A DNA stretch of 64,000 nt from Mycobacterium sp. (lineage in GTDB: Bacteria > Actinomycetota > Actinomycetes > Mycobacteriales > Mycobacteriaceae), in NCBI GenBank assembly GCA_003987775.1, contig RXJD01000071.1, forward strand, positions 823 to 64,822. Reading direction: 5' to 3'. Below, piece by piece: positions 33,200-42,675 of the stretch (the first letter of the stretch is position 1; the number at the start of each line of letters is the position of its first letter). Below the pieces are notes generated by a model. The model was not told the origin of the DNA. It saw only the letters and a list, made by a program, of their open reading frames with translations, and searched no databases. A program made the translations under genes and the position numbers.

Positions 33200-36100
33200 T
33201 CACGCCCCGTGATTGACCGCCTGCTGCACGAGCTGGACACGCGACGCGATGCCGAGCTTGGCATAGATGTGTGTGAGGTGGGTCTGCACCGTCCGCGGCG
33301 AGATGAACAGCCGGGTGCCCACGTCTTTGTTGGACAGTCCCTCGGTAACCAGCCGCGCGACGTCACGCTCCGAAGGGGTGAGTGCGTCCCAACCGGCTGC
33401 CGGCCGTTTACGGCCGGTCTGCCCGCGCTGTCCGTAGCCGATCGCGTCCTGGCTCGACATCGACGCCCCCTCGGCCCAGGCCCCGTCGAACTCCGGTTGA
33501 CTTAACGCATCGCGCACGGTCTGGACGGCGATGTCGTAGGCGGCCTGGTCAATGACGAACCTGACCGAACCCTGACGCTGCCGCGCAGTCTCTGCCATCC
33601 CGAACAGTCGCGCCGCCTGGACATGAGCACCGGAATCGCAGCTCAAGATGGCGAGGCATTCGAAGATCTCGGGAACGTCCAGGTGCGCCCCGCTGTCTTC
33701 GGCGGAGGCGAGTGCGTCGTAGGCGTCACGCTCGGCCTGTTCACGCCTGCCTTCAGCCATCGCGACCCGTGCGCGCGTGAGCAACGCGACCACCAGGTGC
33801 CGGCCACTGGTGACCTGCACCGCATGGTCTCTCCAGTGGCGCGCCGTTTCGAGATCACCGCTGGCCAGGGCAACCTGTGCGTGGATGGAACTCCGTGCCG
33901 CGGCCGTCCGCGGGACGGCCAAGGCGAGATTCCGGGACGCTTCCTCACTGGCGGCTTTGGCTGTTTCGACGTCTCCGACTGCCAGCGCCGCCCGGGCCAG
34001 CGCCGAATAGCCCATACCGGCGTAGTAGCCGCCCAGTTTTGCCGCCTCCAGCGCGCCATCTGCGGCGGCGAGCGCTTCTTTGAGCTTCCCTTGGTGTGCC
34101 AGCGCGTAGGTCAGGCCCTGCAGGCCGTTGGCCCGGTGCATGACCTCGTGAGCTGCCTCTGCTTCGTCGACCAGAGCGGTGAATTGTTCGACGGCAACGG
34201 CCAGCTCCCCCCGCATCATCAGCGCGAACGCCAGGCACCAGCGACACCACATCGACGCGGTTCGGTACCCGATCTCGTCGGCGAGATCGAGCCCCTCGCT
34301 CCCCGCTTCCCCGGCAGCAACGGGGCAACCCGCCAGGAGCGCGTCGACGGCTTGCAGCGTGAGAATCTGACTCAACCGCCAGCGATCCCGCACTCCCCGG
34401 GCGAGATCGATCGCCTCGGCGAAGAACGTCGCCGCCTGCTCGGCGCTGACCACGACCATCGTGATCAAGCCGTGGACGGTGAGCGCCCAGCACTGCAGAC
34501 CCGGGTTGCCGAGCTTGCGCGCGATCTGCAGCGCGAGCTCGGCCTGCTCCATGCCCGACCGCACGTCGACAAAGACGTCGAGCAGCGCCTTGTCGGCCAA
34601 CGCGCGGGCTTGCACGGCGGCGGAGACCTGCTGCTGTGTCCACCGCGGAGACCCGAAGACGCTGCCGAACCAGGCGCGTCCCTCCCCGACGCGGCCGCGC
34701 TCGATCCACACCGGCAGCAGCGACGACGCGAGCGTCAGGGCCACGTCGAACTCGGCACGCTCGCTGCTCCACAAGAAAGCCGCCCGTAGGTTGCCGAGTT
34801 CGATCTCCGCCCGGACGACGCGACGTGAGTAGTCCGGTCGCGCCGGGTCCTCCAACGAGGCGGCCATCGCCACGTAGTAGTCCCGGTGCCGTTGCCGCAC
34901 CCGGTCCAGCTCGCCGGATTCGGCCAGCTTCTCCAGCGCGTAGTGACGGACCGTTTCCAGCAGGCGGAAGCACGTCCGCCCGCCCTTGTCCTCGGCCACG
35001 ACCAGCGATTTGTCGACCAGCAGCGTCAGCCCGTCGAGGACCTGGTGCCGCTGAAAGTCCCCCACCACCGCCTGCGCAGCGTCGAGGCTGAAGCAACCCA
35101 CGAAGACACCGATGCGACGGAAGAGCGTCTGTTCGGGCCCGGTCAGCAGCCGATAGGACCAATCCACCGAGGCCCACAGCGTCTGCTGCCGGGGAGCCGA
35201 GGTGCGTGCACTGCCCGTCAGCAACCGGAACCGGTCACTCAGACCGTCGGCGATCTCGTCGAGGGTGAGCGCCCGCACCCGTGCCGCCGCCAACTCGATG
35301 GCCAGGGGCACACCGTCCAGGCCGGCGCAGATTCTGGCCACCGTGGCAGCCTCGTCCTCGGTAAGGCGAAAATCCGGCCGGGCTCGCCGTGCCCGGTCGT
35401 TGAACAACTCGACCGCTTCATCGGCCAGTGACAGCGGCGGGACGCGCCAGTTCACCTCTCCGGCGATCCGCAGCGGCTCACGGCTGGTGGCCAGCAAACG
35501 GACCTCCGGGCAGCCGTCCAGAAACGCGATCGCCACTGCGGCGACCGCATCGAGCAGGTGCTCACAGTTGTCCAACACCAGCAACGCGTCACTGTCGGCG
35601 AGGTAACGCAGCGCGCTGTCCAAGGTGGGACTGCCCGGCTGGTCATGAAGCCCGAGTGCCCGCGCAACCGCGATTGCGGCCAGTTCCGGCTCGCTGACCG
35701 GGGCCAAATCCACATACCAGGCAGCGCTGAACTCTCCGGCCAGCTGCGCCGCCACCTCCGCCGCGAGCCGCGACTTGCCGACGCCGCCGGTGCCGGTGAG
35801 CGTCACCAGCCGGTTGCCGGCCAACAACCCGCGGATCTGCTCGATCTGCGCGCCGCGCCCGACAAAGCTCGTCAACGGGGTAGGAAGCCAGCGTGCAACA
35901 GCGTCACCGAAGCTGCGCAGCGGCGGGAACTCGACACGTACGTCCGGATGACTCAACTGCACCACGCGCTCCGCACGCGGTATGTCGCGCAGCCGGTGGG
36001 TTCCCAGGTCGGTCAACCACGCACCGGCCGGAAGGCGATCGAGGATCAGGCTTTCGGTGGCGGCCGACATCACCGTCTGGCCACCATGGGCCAGATCACG

Positions 36101-36460
36101 CAGACGTGCCGTCTTGTCCACCGTGAGGCCGGCATCGTTGGTGCCGCCGCGCGCCCGAACCTCGGCGGTGTGCAGCGCGATGCGCAACTCGATGGGGCTC
36201 AGCGGCGCTCGCTGCAAGTCGAGCGCGGCGGCCACGGCGTCGGAGGGGCGGGCAAACGCGAGGATCAACCGTCCGGCCTCGCCCTGCTCCAGACGCTGCA
36301 CGTCCCCATAGGTGTCGATCACGTCGCACACGGCGTGATCGAGACGGGCCACGGCGGAGTTCATGGCCTGCGCATCCGTGCGCCATAGCCGGGTCGAGTC
36401 CGCCGCCTCAGCCAGTAGCCACGTCACCGTCCCGAACGGCAGCGGCTCGCCTACTTTCAC
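33200..36460 (-). CDS. LuxR/STAND transcriptional regulator with degenerate cyclase domain
   Basis: This 1086-residue regulator is of the mycobacterial Rv0386/Rv0890c/Rv2488c type. Residues 1-170 resemble a class III nucleotide cyclase, but the metal-binding FTDIEGST signature reads LAEAADST, so activity is unlikely. An NB-ARC-like ATPase follows with Walker A GTGGVGKS (223-230), LLVLDNCEHLLDA as Walker B and GVPLAIELAAARV. A long helical, TPR-like region comes next, then a C-terminal LuxR-type HTH (about 1020-1083: LTPSERDVARLVTEGLSNKDV, then RTVQTHLTHIYAKL). The start is GTG at 36460. Ligand and target genes are unknown. It is convergent with kgd (22 bp between stops) and occupies the place where M. 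tuberculosis has relBE. Confidence 0.9.
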   Translation of the reverse strand: MKVGEPLPFGTVTWLLAEAADSTRLWRTDAQAMNSAVARLDHAVCDVIDTYGDVQRLEQGEAGRLILAFARPSDAVAAALDLQRAPLSPIELRIALHTAEVRARGGTNDAGLTVDKTARLRDLAHGGQTVMSAATESLILDRLPAGAWLTDLGTHRLRDIPRAERVVQLSHPDVRVEFPPLRSFGDAVARWLPTPLTSFVGRGAQIEQIRGLLAGNRLVTLTGTGGVGKSRLAAEVAAQLAGEFSAAWYVDLAPVSEPELAAIAVARALGLHDQPGSPTLDSALRYLADSDALLVLDNCEHLLDAVAAVAIAFLDGCPEVRLLATSREPLRIAGEVNWRVPPLSLADEAVELFNDRARRARPDFRLTEDEAATVARICAGLDGVPLAIELAAARVRALTLDEIADGLSDRFRLLTGSARTSAPRQQTLWASVDWSYRLLTGPEQTLFRRIGVFVGCFSLDAAQAVVGDFQRHQVLDGLTLLVDKSLVVAEDKGGRTCFRLLETVRHYALEKLAESGELDRVRQRHRDYYVAMAASLEDPARPDYSRRVVRAEIELGNLRAAFLWSSERAEFDVALTLASSLLPVWIERGRVGEGRAWFGSVFGSPRWTQQQVSAAVQARALADKALLDVFVDVRSGMEQAELALQIARKLGNPGLQCWALTVHGLITMVVVSAEQAATFFAEAIDLARGVRDRWRLSQILTLQAVDALLAGCPVAAGEAGSEGLDLADEIGYRTASMWCRWCLAFALMMRGELAVAVEQFTALVDEAEAAHEVMHRANGLQGLTYALAHQGKLKEALAAADGALEAAKLGGYYAGMGYSALARAALAVGDVETAKAASEEASRNLALAVPRTAAARSSIHAQVALASGDLETARHWRDHAVQVTSGRHLVVALLTRARVAMAEGRREQAERDAYDALASAEDSGAHLDVPEIFECLAILSCDSGAHVQAARLFGMAETARQRQGSVRFVIDQAAYDIAVQTVRDALSQPEFDGAWAEGASMSSQDAIGYGQRGQTGRKRPAAGWDALTPSERDVARLVTEGLSNKDVGTRLFISPRTVQTHLTHIYAKLGIASRVQLVQQAVNHGA

Positions 36461-36712
36461 AGTGCTTCACCCGTTGCATTCGTGCTCGTCAGGCTCCTGC
36501 GATCGTCGACGACGATACCGCAGACCTGCGCGCGGCCCGTGCTTCGGAGGGACGCACCCTGCGGCAGTTCAGGAGTGCGCGAGGCAAGGGAGGGCGAGGT
36601 TTAGAGCCTTTACGTCCGACTTTCGGAACTCTGACTCGTGGCACCCGCTGATACCTCGGACCACCGGTACCGGCTAATCTCGACGCGGAGCTTCGGACAA
36701 GGGAGGGTGCTC

Positions 36713-37537
36713 ATGGAGGGGTTCGCGGGCAAGGTCGCCGTGGTAACCGGCGCGGGGTCGGGCATCGGGCAGGCACTGGCGATCGAACTGGGCCGCTCCG
36801 GTGCCAGCCTGGCGATCAGCGACATCGACACCGAGGGGCTGGCCGACACCGAGGAGCAGCTCAAGGCGATCGGCGTGCAGGTCAAGGCCGACCGGCTCAA
36901 CGTCACCGAGCGCGAGAGCTTCCTGCTGTATGCCGACGAGGTCAAAGAGCATTTCGGCAAGGTCAACCAGATCTACAACAACGCCGGCATCGGGCACACG
37001 GGCAGCGTGGAAGTCGAGCAGTTCAAGGACATCGAACGGGTGATGGATGTCGACTTCTGGGGCGTGGTGAACGGCACCAAGGCGTTCCTGCCGCACCTGA
37101 TCGCCTCCGGCGACGGCCACGTCATCAACATCTCCAGCGTGTTCGGCCTGTTCTCGGTACCCGGCTATTCCGCCTACAACGCAGCCAAGTTCGCGGTCCG
37201 CGGCTACACCGAGGCGTTGCGCCAGGAGATGCGCCAGAGCGGCCACCGCGTCGGCGTCACCACCGTGCACCCCGGCGGCATCAAGACCGCGATCGCCCGC
37301 AACGCCACCGTCGCCGAAGGACTGGACCGCGACGAGCTGGCCCAGTTGTTCGACAAGCGGCTGGCCAATACCAGCCCGCGCAAGGCCGCCAAGATCATCC
37401 TCAACGCGGTACGCAAGAACAAGGCGCGGGTACTCGTCGGTCCCGACGCCGTGGCGCTGGACATGATGGTGCGGGTGACCGGCTCGGGTTACCAGCGGAT
37501 CGTCGAACTGGTCACCGGCCGCATCATCCCCAGCTAG
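36713..37537 (+). CDS. Short-chain dehydrogenase/reductase (Rv1245c-like)
   Basis: This classical SDR of 274 residues has the NAD(P)-binding TGAGSGIG (12-19), NNAG (89-92), catalytic Ser in NISS (141-142), and Tyr155/Lys159 in YNAAK. DID at 37-39, after the second strand, suggests a preference for NAD(H), which is inference. The ATG at 36713 has a strong GGGAGGG ribosome-binding site and starts MEGFAGKVAVVTG, matching my memory of Rv1245c; upstream in-frame codons add unrelated sequence. The substrate is unknown. Its TAG stop overlaps the stop of convergent lpqZ in the shared CTAG at 37534-37537. Confidence 0.93.
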   Translation: MEGFAGKVAVVTGAGSGIGQALAIELGRSGASLAISDIDTEGLADTEEQLKAIGVQVKADRLNVTERESFLLYADEVKEHFGKVNQIYNNAGIGHTGSVEVEQFKDIERVMDVDFWGVVNGTKAFLPHLIASGDGHVINISSVFGLFSVPGYSAYNAAKFAVRGYTEALRQEMRQSGHRVGVTTVHPGGIKTAIARNATVAEGLDRDELAQLFDKRLANTSPRKAAKIILNAVRKNKARVLVGPDAVALDMMVRVTGSGYQRIVELVTGRIIPS

Positions 37538-38388
37538 CGTCCCAGCGGGTGCTCGCCCAACCACCCGTCGGCCACCGCCTGCGGGTCGGCCCCGGCAGCG
37601 ACCTTGCGGCGCAGGTCGGCCAGCGCGGCGGTGTCGAGCACCCCGGCAATCTCGTTGACTGCCAACAACTGTCGGGTACTCAACGCGTTGCGCCGGTACA
37701 GCGGCACCACGTTCTCGGCCTGGACCAACGAGTCTTTGCTGCTGTCGGCCAACGCGATCAGGTCCGGCGGAATGCCGGGGTCGGCCGAGGTTGCCCACGC
37801 CGCGGTCAGTTCGCCGGCCCGTAGTGCGGCGAACATCGTTGTGCCGTCCGGGAATTCGCGCGGGGCGGGCAGCTTGCACGAGCCCACCGGCGAGGGTGCC
37901 GGCCGTCCGGTGACCGCACCGACCGCCAGTCCGTCGCAGTGCGTGAGCAGCAGGGTCAGATCGCTACCGCCCCAGGCCGCTGAGGTCGCGGGCGTCACGA
38001 TCAACGTCGGCTTGTCCTCGGCAGCGGTGGCGTAATCACCGGCGGCCACGCCTTCGGGCAGCGCGGCGTTCATGGCTTGGTACACCTGCTTGTCGGCCAG
38101 TTCGGAGGCACCCGGCTGCAACTGACGCAGCACCCGGCCGGTGTAGCCGGGAACGACGGTGAACGCACCGGAGTCCAGTTTGGCCATCGGGTCCGCGGCC
38201 GCCTCGGCGTGCGACGGAAACCCGTACGACCGCAAGGCCGAAACATACAGTGCGGCAAGTAACTTCGAATCCCCGTCCAGAGCGGATCCGACCGCCAGAT
38301 CCGGGTGCCGGCGGCCGTCTTGGCCCGAACACCCGGCGACGATCAGCACCAGGCCGAGCAGCAGCGCGGCCAGCCTGCCGATGCTCAC
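37534..38388 (-). CDS. lpqZ: Lipoprotein LpqZ, OpuAC-type substrate-binding protein
   Basis: This 284-residue lipoprotein has a signal peptide VSIGRLAALLLGLVLIVAGC with a lipobox VAGC. A periplasmic-binding-protein fold of the glycine-betaine/osmoprotectant type (OsmX/OpuAC-like) follows: LAVGSALDGDSKLLAALYVS, FTVVPGYTGRVL and DQ-like ligand-site regions. No permease or ATPase gene is adjacent. The GTG start overlaps the stop of the malic-enzyme gene (GTGA), implying co-transcription. Role and ligand are unproven. Confidence 0.88.
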   Translation of the reverse strand: MSIGRLAALLLGLVLIVAGCSGQDGRRHPDLAVGSALDGDSKLLAALYVSALRSYGFPSHAEAAADPMAKLDSGAFTVVPGYTGRVLRQLQPGASELADKQVYQAMNAALPEGVAAGDYATAAEDKPTLIVTPATSAAWGGSDLTLLLTHCDGLAVGAVTGRPAPSPVGSCKLPAPREFPDGTTMFAALRAGELTAAWATSADPGIPPDLIALADSSKDSLVQAENVVPLYRRNALSTRQLLAVNEIAGVLDTAALADLRRKVAAGADPQAVADGWLGEHPLGR

Positions 38389-39566
38389 ACCCAGTGGGAG
38401 TCTTCTGCGGCCAGCGCCACGGCGGTAGCCACGGCTTCTCCGACGCGCCGGTCCAGCGGGCTCGGCACGATCCGGTCGACGGCGAGGTCTTCGCTGGCCA
38501 CCGAATAGATCGCCTCGGCCGCGGCCACCATCATCTTCTCGGTGATGCGGCGCGCCCCGACGTCCAGCGCGCCGCGGAAGATGCCGGGGAACGCCAGCAC
38601 GTTGTTGATCTGGTTCGGGAAGTCGCTGCGCCCGGTGGCCACGACTGCCGCGTACTTGGCCGCGACGTCGGGATGGATCTCGGGGTCCGGGTTGGACAGC
38701 GCGAACACGATTCCGTCGGGTGCCATGGTCGCGATCAGCTGCTCGGGGACCAGTCCGCCGGACACCCCGAGGAACACGTCGGCGCCGTCGAGCGCCTCGA
38801 CCATCCCACCGGTGCGACCGCTCGGGTTGGTGCGCCGGGCCAGGTCCACCTTGACGCTGTTCATGTCGTCCCGGCCGTTGTGCACGATGCCGCGCGAGTC
38901 CAGCACGGTGATATCCGAAACCCCGCTTGCCAGAAGAAGATTGGTGCAGGCCACGCCGGCGGCTCCGGCGCCGGAGACCACCACCCGCAGCGAGGTCATG
39001 TCCCGGCCCAGCACCTTGGTGGCGCCCATCATCGCCGCCAGGGAGACCACCGCGGTGCCGTGCTGGTCGTCGTGCATCACCGGGCAGTCCAGCGCCTCGA
39101 TGACCCGCCGCTCGATCTCGAAACAGCGCGGCGCCGAGATGTCCTCCAGGTTGACGGCGCCGAACGTCGGCCGCAGCCGAACCAGGGTTTCGACGATCTC
39201 GTCGGGATCCTTGGTGTCCAGCACGATCGGGATGGCGTTCAGCCCGCCGTACTCCTTGAACAGCGCGCACTTGCCTTCCATCACCGGCAACGACGCCTCC
39301 GGGCCGATGTCACCGAGGCCGAGTACGGCGGTCCCATCGCTCACCACGGCGACCAACCGGTTGGCCCAGGTGTAGCGCGCAGCCAGGGTGCGGTCCGTGG
39401 CGATCGCACGGCTCACCTGTGCCACGCCCGGGGTATAGGCGATCGACAGCGCGCGCTGGGTGTCGAGCGGAGAGGTCAGGCCTACCGAAAGCTTGCCGCC
39501 TTCGTGTGCCACGAAGATTTCGTCGTCCGTGACGATGACTTGGGAGCTCTCGAGGGTTTCGGACAC
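38385..39566 (-). CDS. Short-form NAD(P)-dependent malic enzyme
   Basis: This enzyme oxidatively decarboxylates malate to pyruvate. About 393 residues are present from the GTG at 39566; a TTG at 39596 would add ten. Visible motifs are AYTPGVAQV (catalytic Tyr), EGKCALFKEYGG (catalytic Lys), the malic-enzyme signature VMHDDQHGTAVVSLAA with metal ligands, the Rossmann GAGAAGVA, and SNPDPE. It is the roughly 400-residue bacterial form, clearly different from the roughly 550-residue Mez that M. tuberculosis has elsewhere. It lies just downstream of mdh, separated by a strong terminator, and upstream of lpqZ, with which it overlaps. It occupies the slot where M. tuberculosis has vapBC33 and PE_PGRS23. 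Confidence 0.93.
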   Translation of the reverse strand: MSETLESSQVIVTDDEIFVAHEGGKLSVGLTSPLDTQRALSIAYTPGVAQVSRAIATDRTLAARYTWANRLVAVVSDGTAVLGLGDIGPEASLPVMEGKCALFKEYGGLNAIPIVLDTKDPDEIVETLVRLRPTFGAVNLEDISAPRCFEIERRVIEALDCPVMHDDQHGTAVVSLAAMMGATKVLGRDMTSLRVVVSGAGAAGVACTNLLLASGVSDITVLDSRGIVHNGRDDMNSVKVDLARRTNPSGRTGGMVEALDGADVFLGVSGGLVPEQLIATMAPDGIVFALSNPDPEIHPDVAAKYAAVVATGRSDFPNQINNVLAFPGIFRGALDVGARRITEKMMVAAAEAIYSVASEDLAVDRIVPSPLDRRVGEAVATAVALAAEDSHWV

Positions 39567-39662
39567 GGCACTCAGACTACTCAGCCCGGCTATCAATCCA
39601 GAATCGCTATCGGAACGGGCATGGAAATCCCATTTCCGGCCGCGGCAGCTAGCTGCGCGAGC

Positions 39663-39710
39663 AGACGCAAAATCGCCTGGGAGCTGGCGCTCCCAGGCGA
39701 TTTTGCGTCT
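39663..39710 (-). terminator. Perfect 22-bp hairpin downstream of mdh
   Basis: Arms agacgcaaaatcgcctggga plus gc and the exact complement on the other side, separated by a 4-base loop (tggc). It stands 22 bp after the mdh stop and in front of the malic-enzyme gene. The descending arm ends in a TTTT-containing stretch. It should separate the mdh and malic-enzyme transcripts. Confidence 0.85.
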
Positions 39711-39732
39711 CTTCGCGGCAATCCGCGCGGAC

Positions 39733-40722
39733 TCAGATCAGCTTCAGCTCCGTCACGGCGCTGCGCTCGTCGGCCAGCTCCGCGGTGGACTTGTCGATCC
39801 GGGCACGGGAGAAGTCGTCGATCTCCAGGCCCTGCACGATCGACCAGTTGCCGTCCTTGGTGGTGACCGGGAACGACGAGATCAGGCCTTCGGGCACGCC
39901 GTAGGAGCCGTCGGAGATCACAGCCATCGACACCCAGTCGCCGTCCGGGGTGCCCTGCAACCACGAGCGGGCCGCGTCGACGGTGGCCGAGGCTGCCGAG
40001 GCGGCCGAGGAGGCGCCGCGGGCGTCGATGATGGCCGCGCCGCGCTTGGCGACGGTCGGGATGAAGTCGTTCTCGATCCAGTCCTGGTCGTTGACGACCT
40101 CGGCGGCGTTCTTGCCGCCCACCTCGGCGTGGAAGATGTCCGGGTACTGGGTGGCCGAGTGGTTGCCCCAGATCGTCATCTTCTTGATGTCGGTGACCTT
40201 GGTCCCGGTCTTGCGGGCCAGCTGCGAGATGGCCCGGTTGTGGTCCAACCGGGTCAGCGCGGAGAACCGCTCATTGGGGATGTCGGGGGCGTTGGTCATC
40301 GCGATCAGCGCGTTGGTGTTGGCCGGGTTGCCGGTGACGCCGATGCGCACGTCGTCGGCGGCCACCGAGTTCAGCGCCTTGCCCTGGGCGGTGAAGATCG
40401 CGCCGTTGGCCTCCAGCAGGTCGCCGCGCTCCATGCCCGGGCCACGCGGCCGCGCGCCGACCAGCAGAGCGAGGTTCACGCCGTCGAAGATCTTGTTGGC
40501 GTCAGCGCCGATCTCCACGCCGGCCAGCAGCGGGAACGCGCAGTCGTCCAGTTCCATCACCACGCCCTCGAGCGCCTTGAGTGCCGGCTCGATCTCCAGC
40601 AGCCGCAGCTCGATCGGACGGTCCGGGCCCAGCAGCGAGCCGCTGGCCAGGCGGAACAACAGGCTGTAGCCGATCTGCCCGGCGGCACCGGTGACGGCGA
40701 CCTTGAGAGGACTTGCGCTCAC
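39733..40722 (-). CDS. mdh: Malate dehydrogenase
   Basis: This 329-residue cytoplasmic enzyme interconverts malate and oxaloacetate in the TCA cycle. The NAD-binding TGAAGQIG (11-18) is at the N-terminus. The substrate-binding [30 protein letters not shown] and catalytic [11 protein letters not shown] follow in the expected order. The length is standard. The GTG at 40722 is preceded by AAAGGAGC. The gene is divergent from corA across 187 bp that should hold both promoters. Confidence 0.97.
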   Translation of the reverse strand: MSASPLKVAVTGAAGQIGYSLLFRLASGSLLGPDRPIELRLLEIEPALKALEGVVMELDDCAFPLLAGVEIGADANKIFDGVNLALLVGARPRGPGMERGDLLEANGAIFTAQGKALNSVAADDVRIGVTGNPANTNALIAMTNAPDIPNERFSALTRLDHNRAISQLARKTGTKVTDIKKMTIWGNHSATQYPDIFHAEVGGKNAAEVVNDQDWIENDFIPTVAKRGAAIIDARGASSAASAASATVDAARSWLQGTPDGDWVSMAVISDGSYGVPEGLISSFPVTTKDGNWSIVQGLEIDDFSRARIDKSTAELADERSAVTELKLI

Positions 40723-40909
40723 GTCGGTTCTGCTCCTTTGAGTAAGACTGGTTCGGGTCGAAACTAGCGCACCGCCGCCTCTGCGAAATCGCCGGTCCGC
40801 CGGGCAGCTGGGAAGTAGCTGCTGACAGCACCGTTACGTCTCTTTTTGTTCGGCCCGGGCGCGTACGATGACCACCGCCTACAGACCGGCGCCGTGATTG
40901 GAGGTGGAT

Positions 40910-42010
40910 GTGTTCCCAGGGTTTGACGCATTGCCCGAAGCTCTCCGCCCCGTCGCGCGAACTCGCCAGCAGCATGTGCATCCGGTGCCCAATCCGCCGG
41001 CCCAGACGTTGGTCGACTGCGGCGTCTACGTCGACGGACGCCGGCTGCCCGGCAAGTTCACCCCCGCTGACGCGCTGGCGAAGGTCCGCGACCTCGAGCA
41101 GGACGGTCAGGAGGCTTTCGCCTGGATCGGGCTGCACGAGCCCGACCAACCGCAGATGCAAGAGGTGGCCGATGCGTACGGTTTGCACCCGTTGGCCGTC
41201 GAGGACGCCGTGGTCGCCCACCAGCGCCCCAAGCTCGAGCGCTACGACGATTCCCTGTTCCTGGTGCTCAAGACCGTGAACTATGTGCCGCACGAGTCGG
41301 TGGTGCTGGCCCGCGAGATCGTCGAAACCGGGGAGATCATGATCTTCGTCGGCGCCGACTTCGTGGTGACCGTCCGTCACGGCGAGCATGGCGGCCTGCA
41401 CGAGGTCCGTAAGCGGATGGATTGCAACCCCGAGCATCTGCGACTGGGCCCGTATGCGGTGATGCACGCGATCGCCGACTATGTGGTGGACCACTACCTG
41501 GGCGTCACCAGCCTGATGGAAGACGACGTGGACGCCATCGAGGTGGTCGCCTTCGCGCCGGGCAAGAAGATCGACGTCGAGCCGATCTACCTGCTCAAGC
41601 GCGAAGTCGTAGAGTTGCGCCGGTGTGTGGCGCCGCTCTCGAATGCCTTCCAGCGCATGCAGGTCGAGAATAAGGACCTGATCAACAAGGAAGTGCGCCG
41701 CTACCTGCGCGACGTCGCCGACCACCAGACCCAGGCCGCTGAACAGATCGCCAGCTACGACGACATGCTCAACTCCTTGGTGCAGGCCGCGCTCGCCCGG
41801 GTCGGGATGCAGCAGAACATGGACATGCGCAAGATCTCGGCCTGGGCCGGTATCGTCGCCGTGCCCACCATGGTCGCCGGGATCTACGGCATGAACTTCC
41901 ACTTCATGCCCGAACTCGACTCACGGTGGGGCTACCCCACTGTGGTCGCCGCCATGGTGGTGATCTGTGTGGCCCTCTACTTCAGTTTCCGCCGCCGCGA
42001 CTGGCTTTAG
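40910..42010 (+). CDS. corA: CorA-type magnesium/cobalt transporter
   Basis: This 366-residue pentameric divalent-cation channel of the CorA/MIT family has a large soluble N-terminal part, a long helix (KREVVELRRCVAPLSNAFQRM...) and two C-terminal membrane helices. The first ends in the diagnostic GMN motif (YGMNFHFMPELDS). The second helix is followed by the basic tail FRRRDWL. GTG at 40910 (MFPGFDALPEALRPVAR) has GGAGG five bases upstream and matches the family N-terminus; a TTG at 40898 would add four residues. Confidence 0.96.
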   Translation: MFPGFDALPEALRPVARTRQQHVHPVPNPPAQTLVDCGVYVDGRRLPGKFTPADALAKVRDLEQDGQEAFAWIGLHEPDQPQMQEVADAYGLHPLAVEDAVVAHQRPKLERYDDSLFLVLKTVNYVPHESVVLAREIVETGEIMIFVGADFVVTVRHGEHGGLHEVRKRMDCNPEHLRLGPYAVMHAIADYVVDHYLGVTSLMEDDVDAIEVVAFAPGKKIDVEPIYLLKREVVELRRCVAPLSNAFQRMQVENKDLINKEVRRYLRDVADHQTQAAEQIASYDDMLNSLVQAALARVGMQQNMDMRKISAWAGIVAVPTMVAGIYGMNFHFMPELDSRWGYPTVVAAMVVICVALYFSFRRRDWL

Positions 42011-42041
42011 CGGCTCTCGCCCGTCCCGCCGCCCCGCGACC

Positions 42042-42087
42042 GTGAATTACCCGACGCTCCGGCGGCATGTCGCGTCGGGCGATTCAC
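42042..42087. terminator. Bidirectional hairpin between corA and SUFU-like gene
   Basis: Imperfect inverted repeat with 16-base arms (gtgaattacccgacgc / gcgtcgggcgattcac, 14 of 16 pairs) around a 14-base loop, in the short gap between convergent stops. Its position suits termination of both genes. Confidence 0.6.
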
Positions 42088-42105
42088 ACTCGACGGTGCG
42101 CCCGC

Positions 42106-42675
42106 TCAACTCGGCTGGGCCGCAGGACGATTCGGGTCCAGCACGTCCACGCCATCATTCCGCCAGGCTTCGCGCATGGCGGCGGCGCCTTTGAGCCGGA
42201 CCCAGGCCGCTTCGTTGGCTGTGATAGGCGTGGCGGACAGGAACTGCACCGGCTCGCGCGGCGGCTCCAGCGCCAGATCGGGAACGTCGCTGTGCCCCAG
42301 CAACACCGCGGTGAACGGAGCAGGCTGCCACAACGGCGCCCCCAGGTCGATCAGCGCATCGGGCACCAGCACCAGACCGTCCACCGCCGGCGTGGCGGCC
42401 AGGATCGCCATGGTGCGTACCAGCCCCTTGATCGGACCGGGGTCACGCAGGGCCAGAACCACTTCGGCGCGCGGGCCGCGTAGGTGGTCGGCGATCATCT
42501 CGGTCGGGTCGGTCATCGGGTAGCGCGAGCAGCCCAGCGAAACATAGTGCACCACCGGCTGATCCCGGAAACGCAGCACCTCGATCGGCTCCGCACCGAG
42601 GAAGGTCACGCTCGCCGAATCGGGCTGGGCGCCGAAGTGGTCGCGCAGGTGGGCGCGGACGTCGTCGAGAATCAC
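42106..42675 (-). CDS. SUFU-like (suppressor of fused domain) protein
   Basis: This 189-residue cytoplasmic protein has the central pattern VVHYVSLGCSRYPM, then WQPAPFTAVLLG and VQFLSATPITANEAAWVRLKG, which I assign to the bacterial suppressor-of-fused domain family. No enzymatic motif, signal peptide or membrane segment is visible. In bacteria this family appears in toxin-immunity and stress contexts, but its role here is unknown. The GTG start at 42675 overlaps the sugC stop (GTGA), so it is the last gene of the lpqY-sugABC operon. Confidence 0.72.
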   Translation of the reverse strand: MILDDVRAHLRDHFGAQPDSASVTFLGAEPIEVLRFRDQPVVHYVSLGCSRYPMTDPTEMIADHLRGPRAEVVLALRDPGPIKGLVRTMAILAATPAVDGLVLVPDALIDLGAPLWQPAPFTAVLLGHSDVPDLALEPPREPVQFLSATPITANEAAWVRLKGAAAMREAWRNDGVDVLDPNRPAAQPS

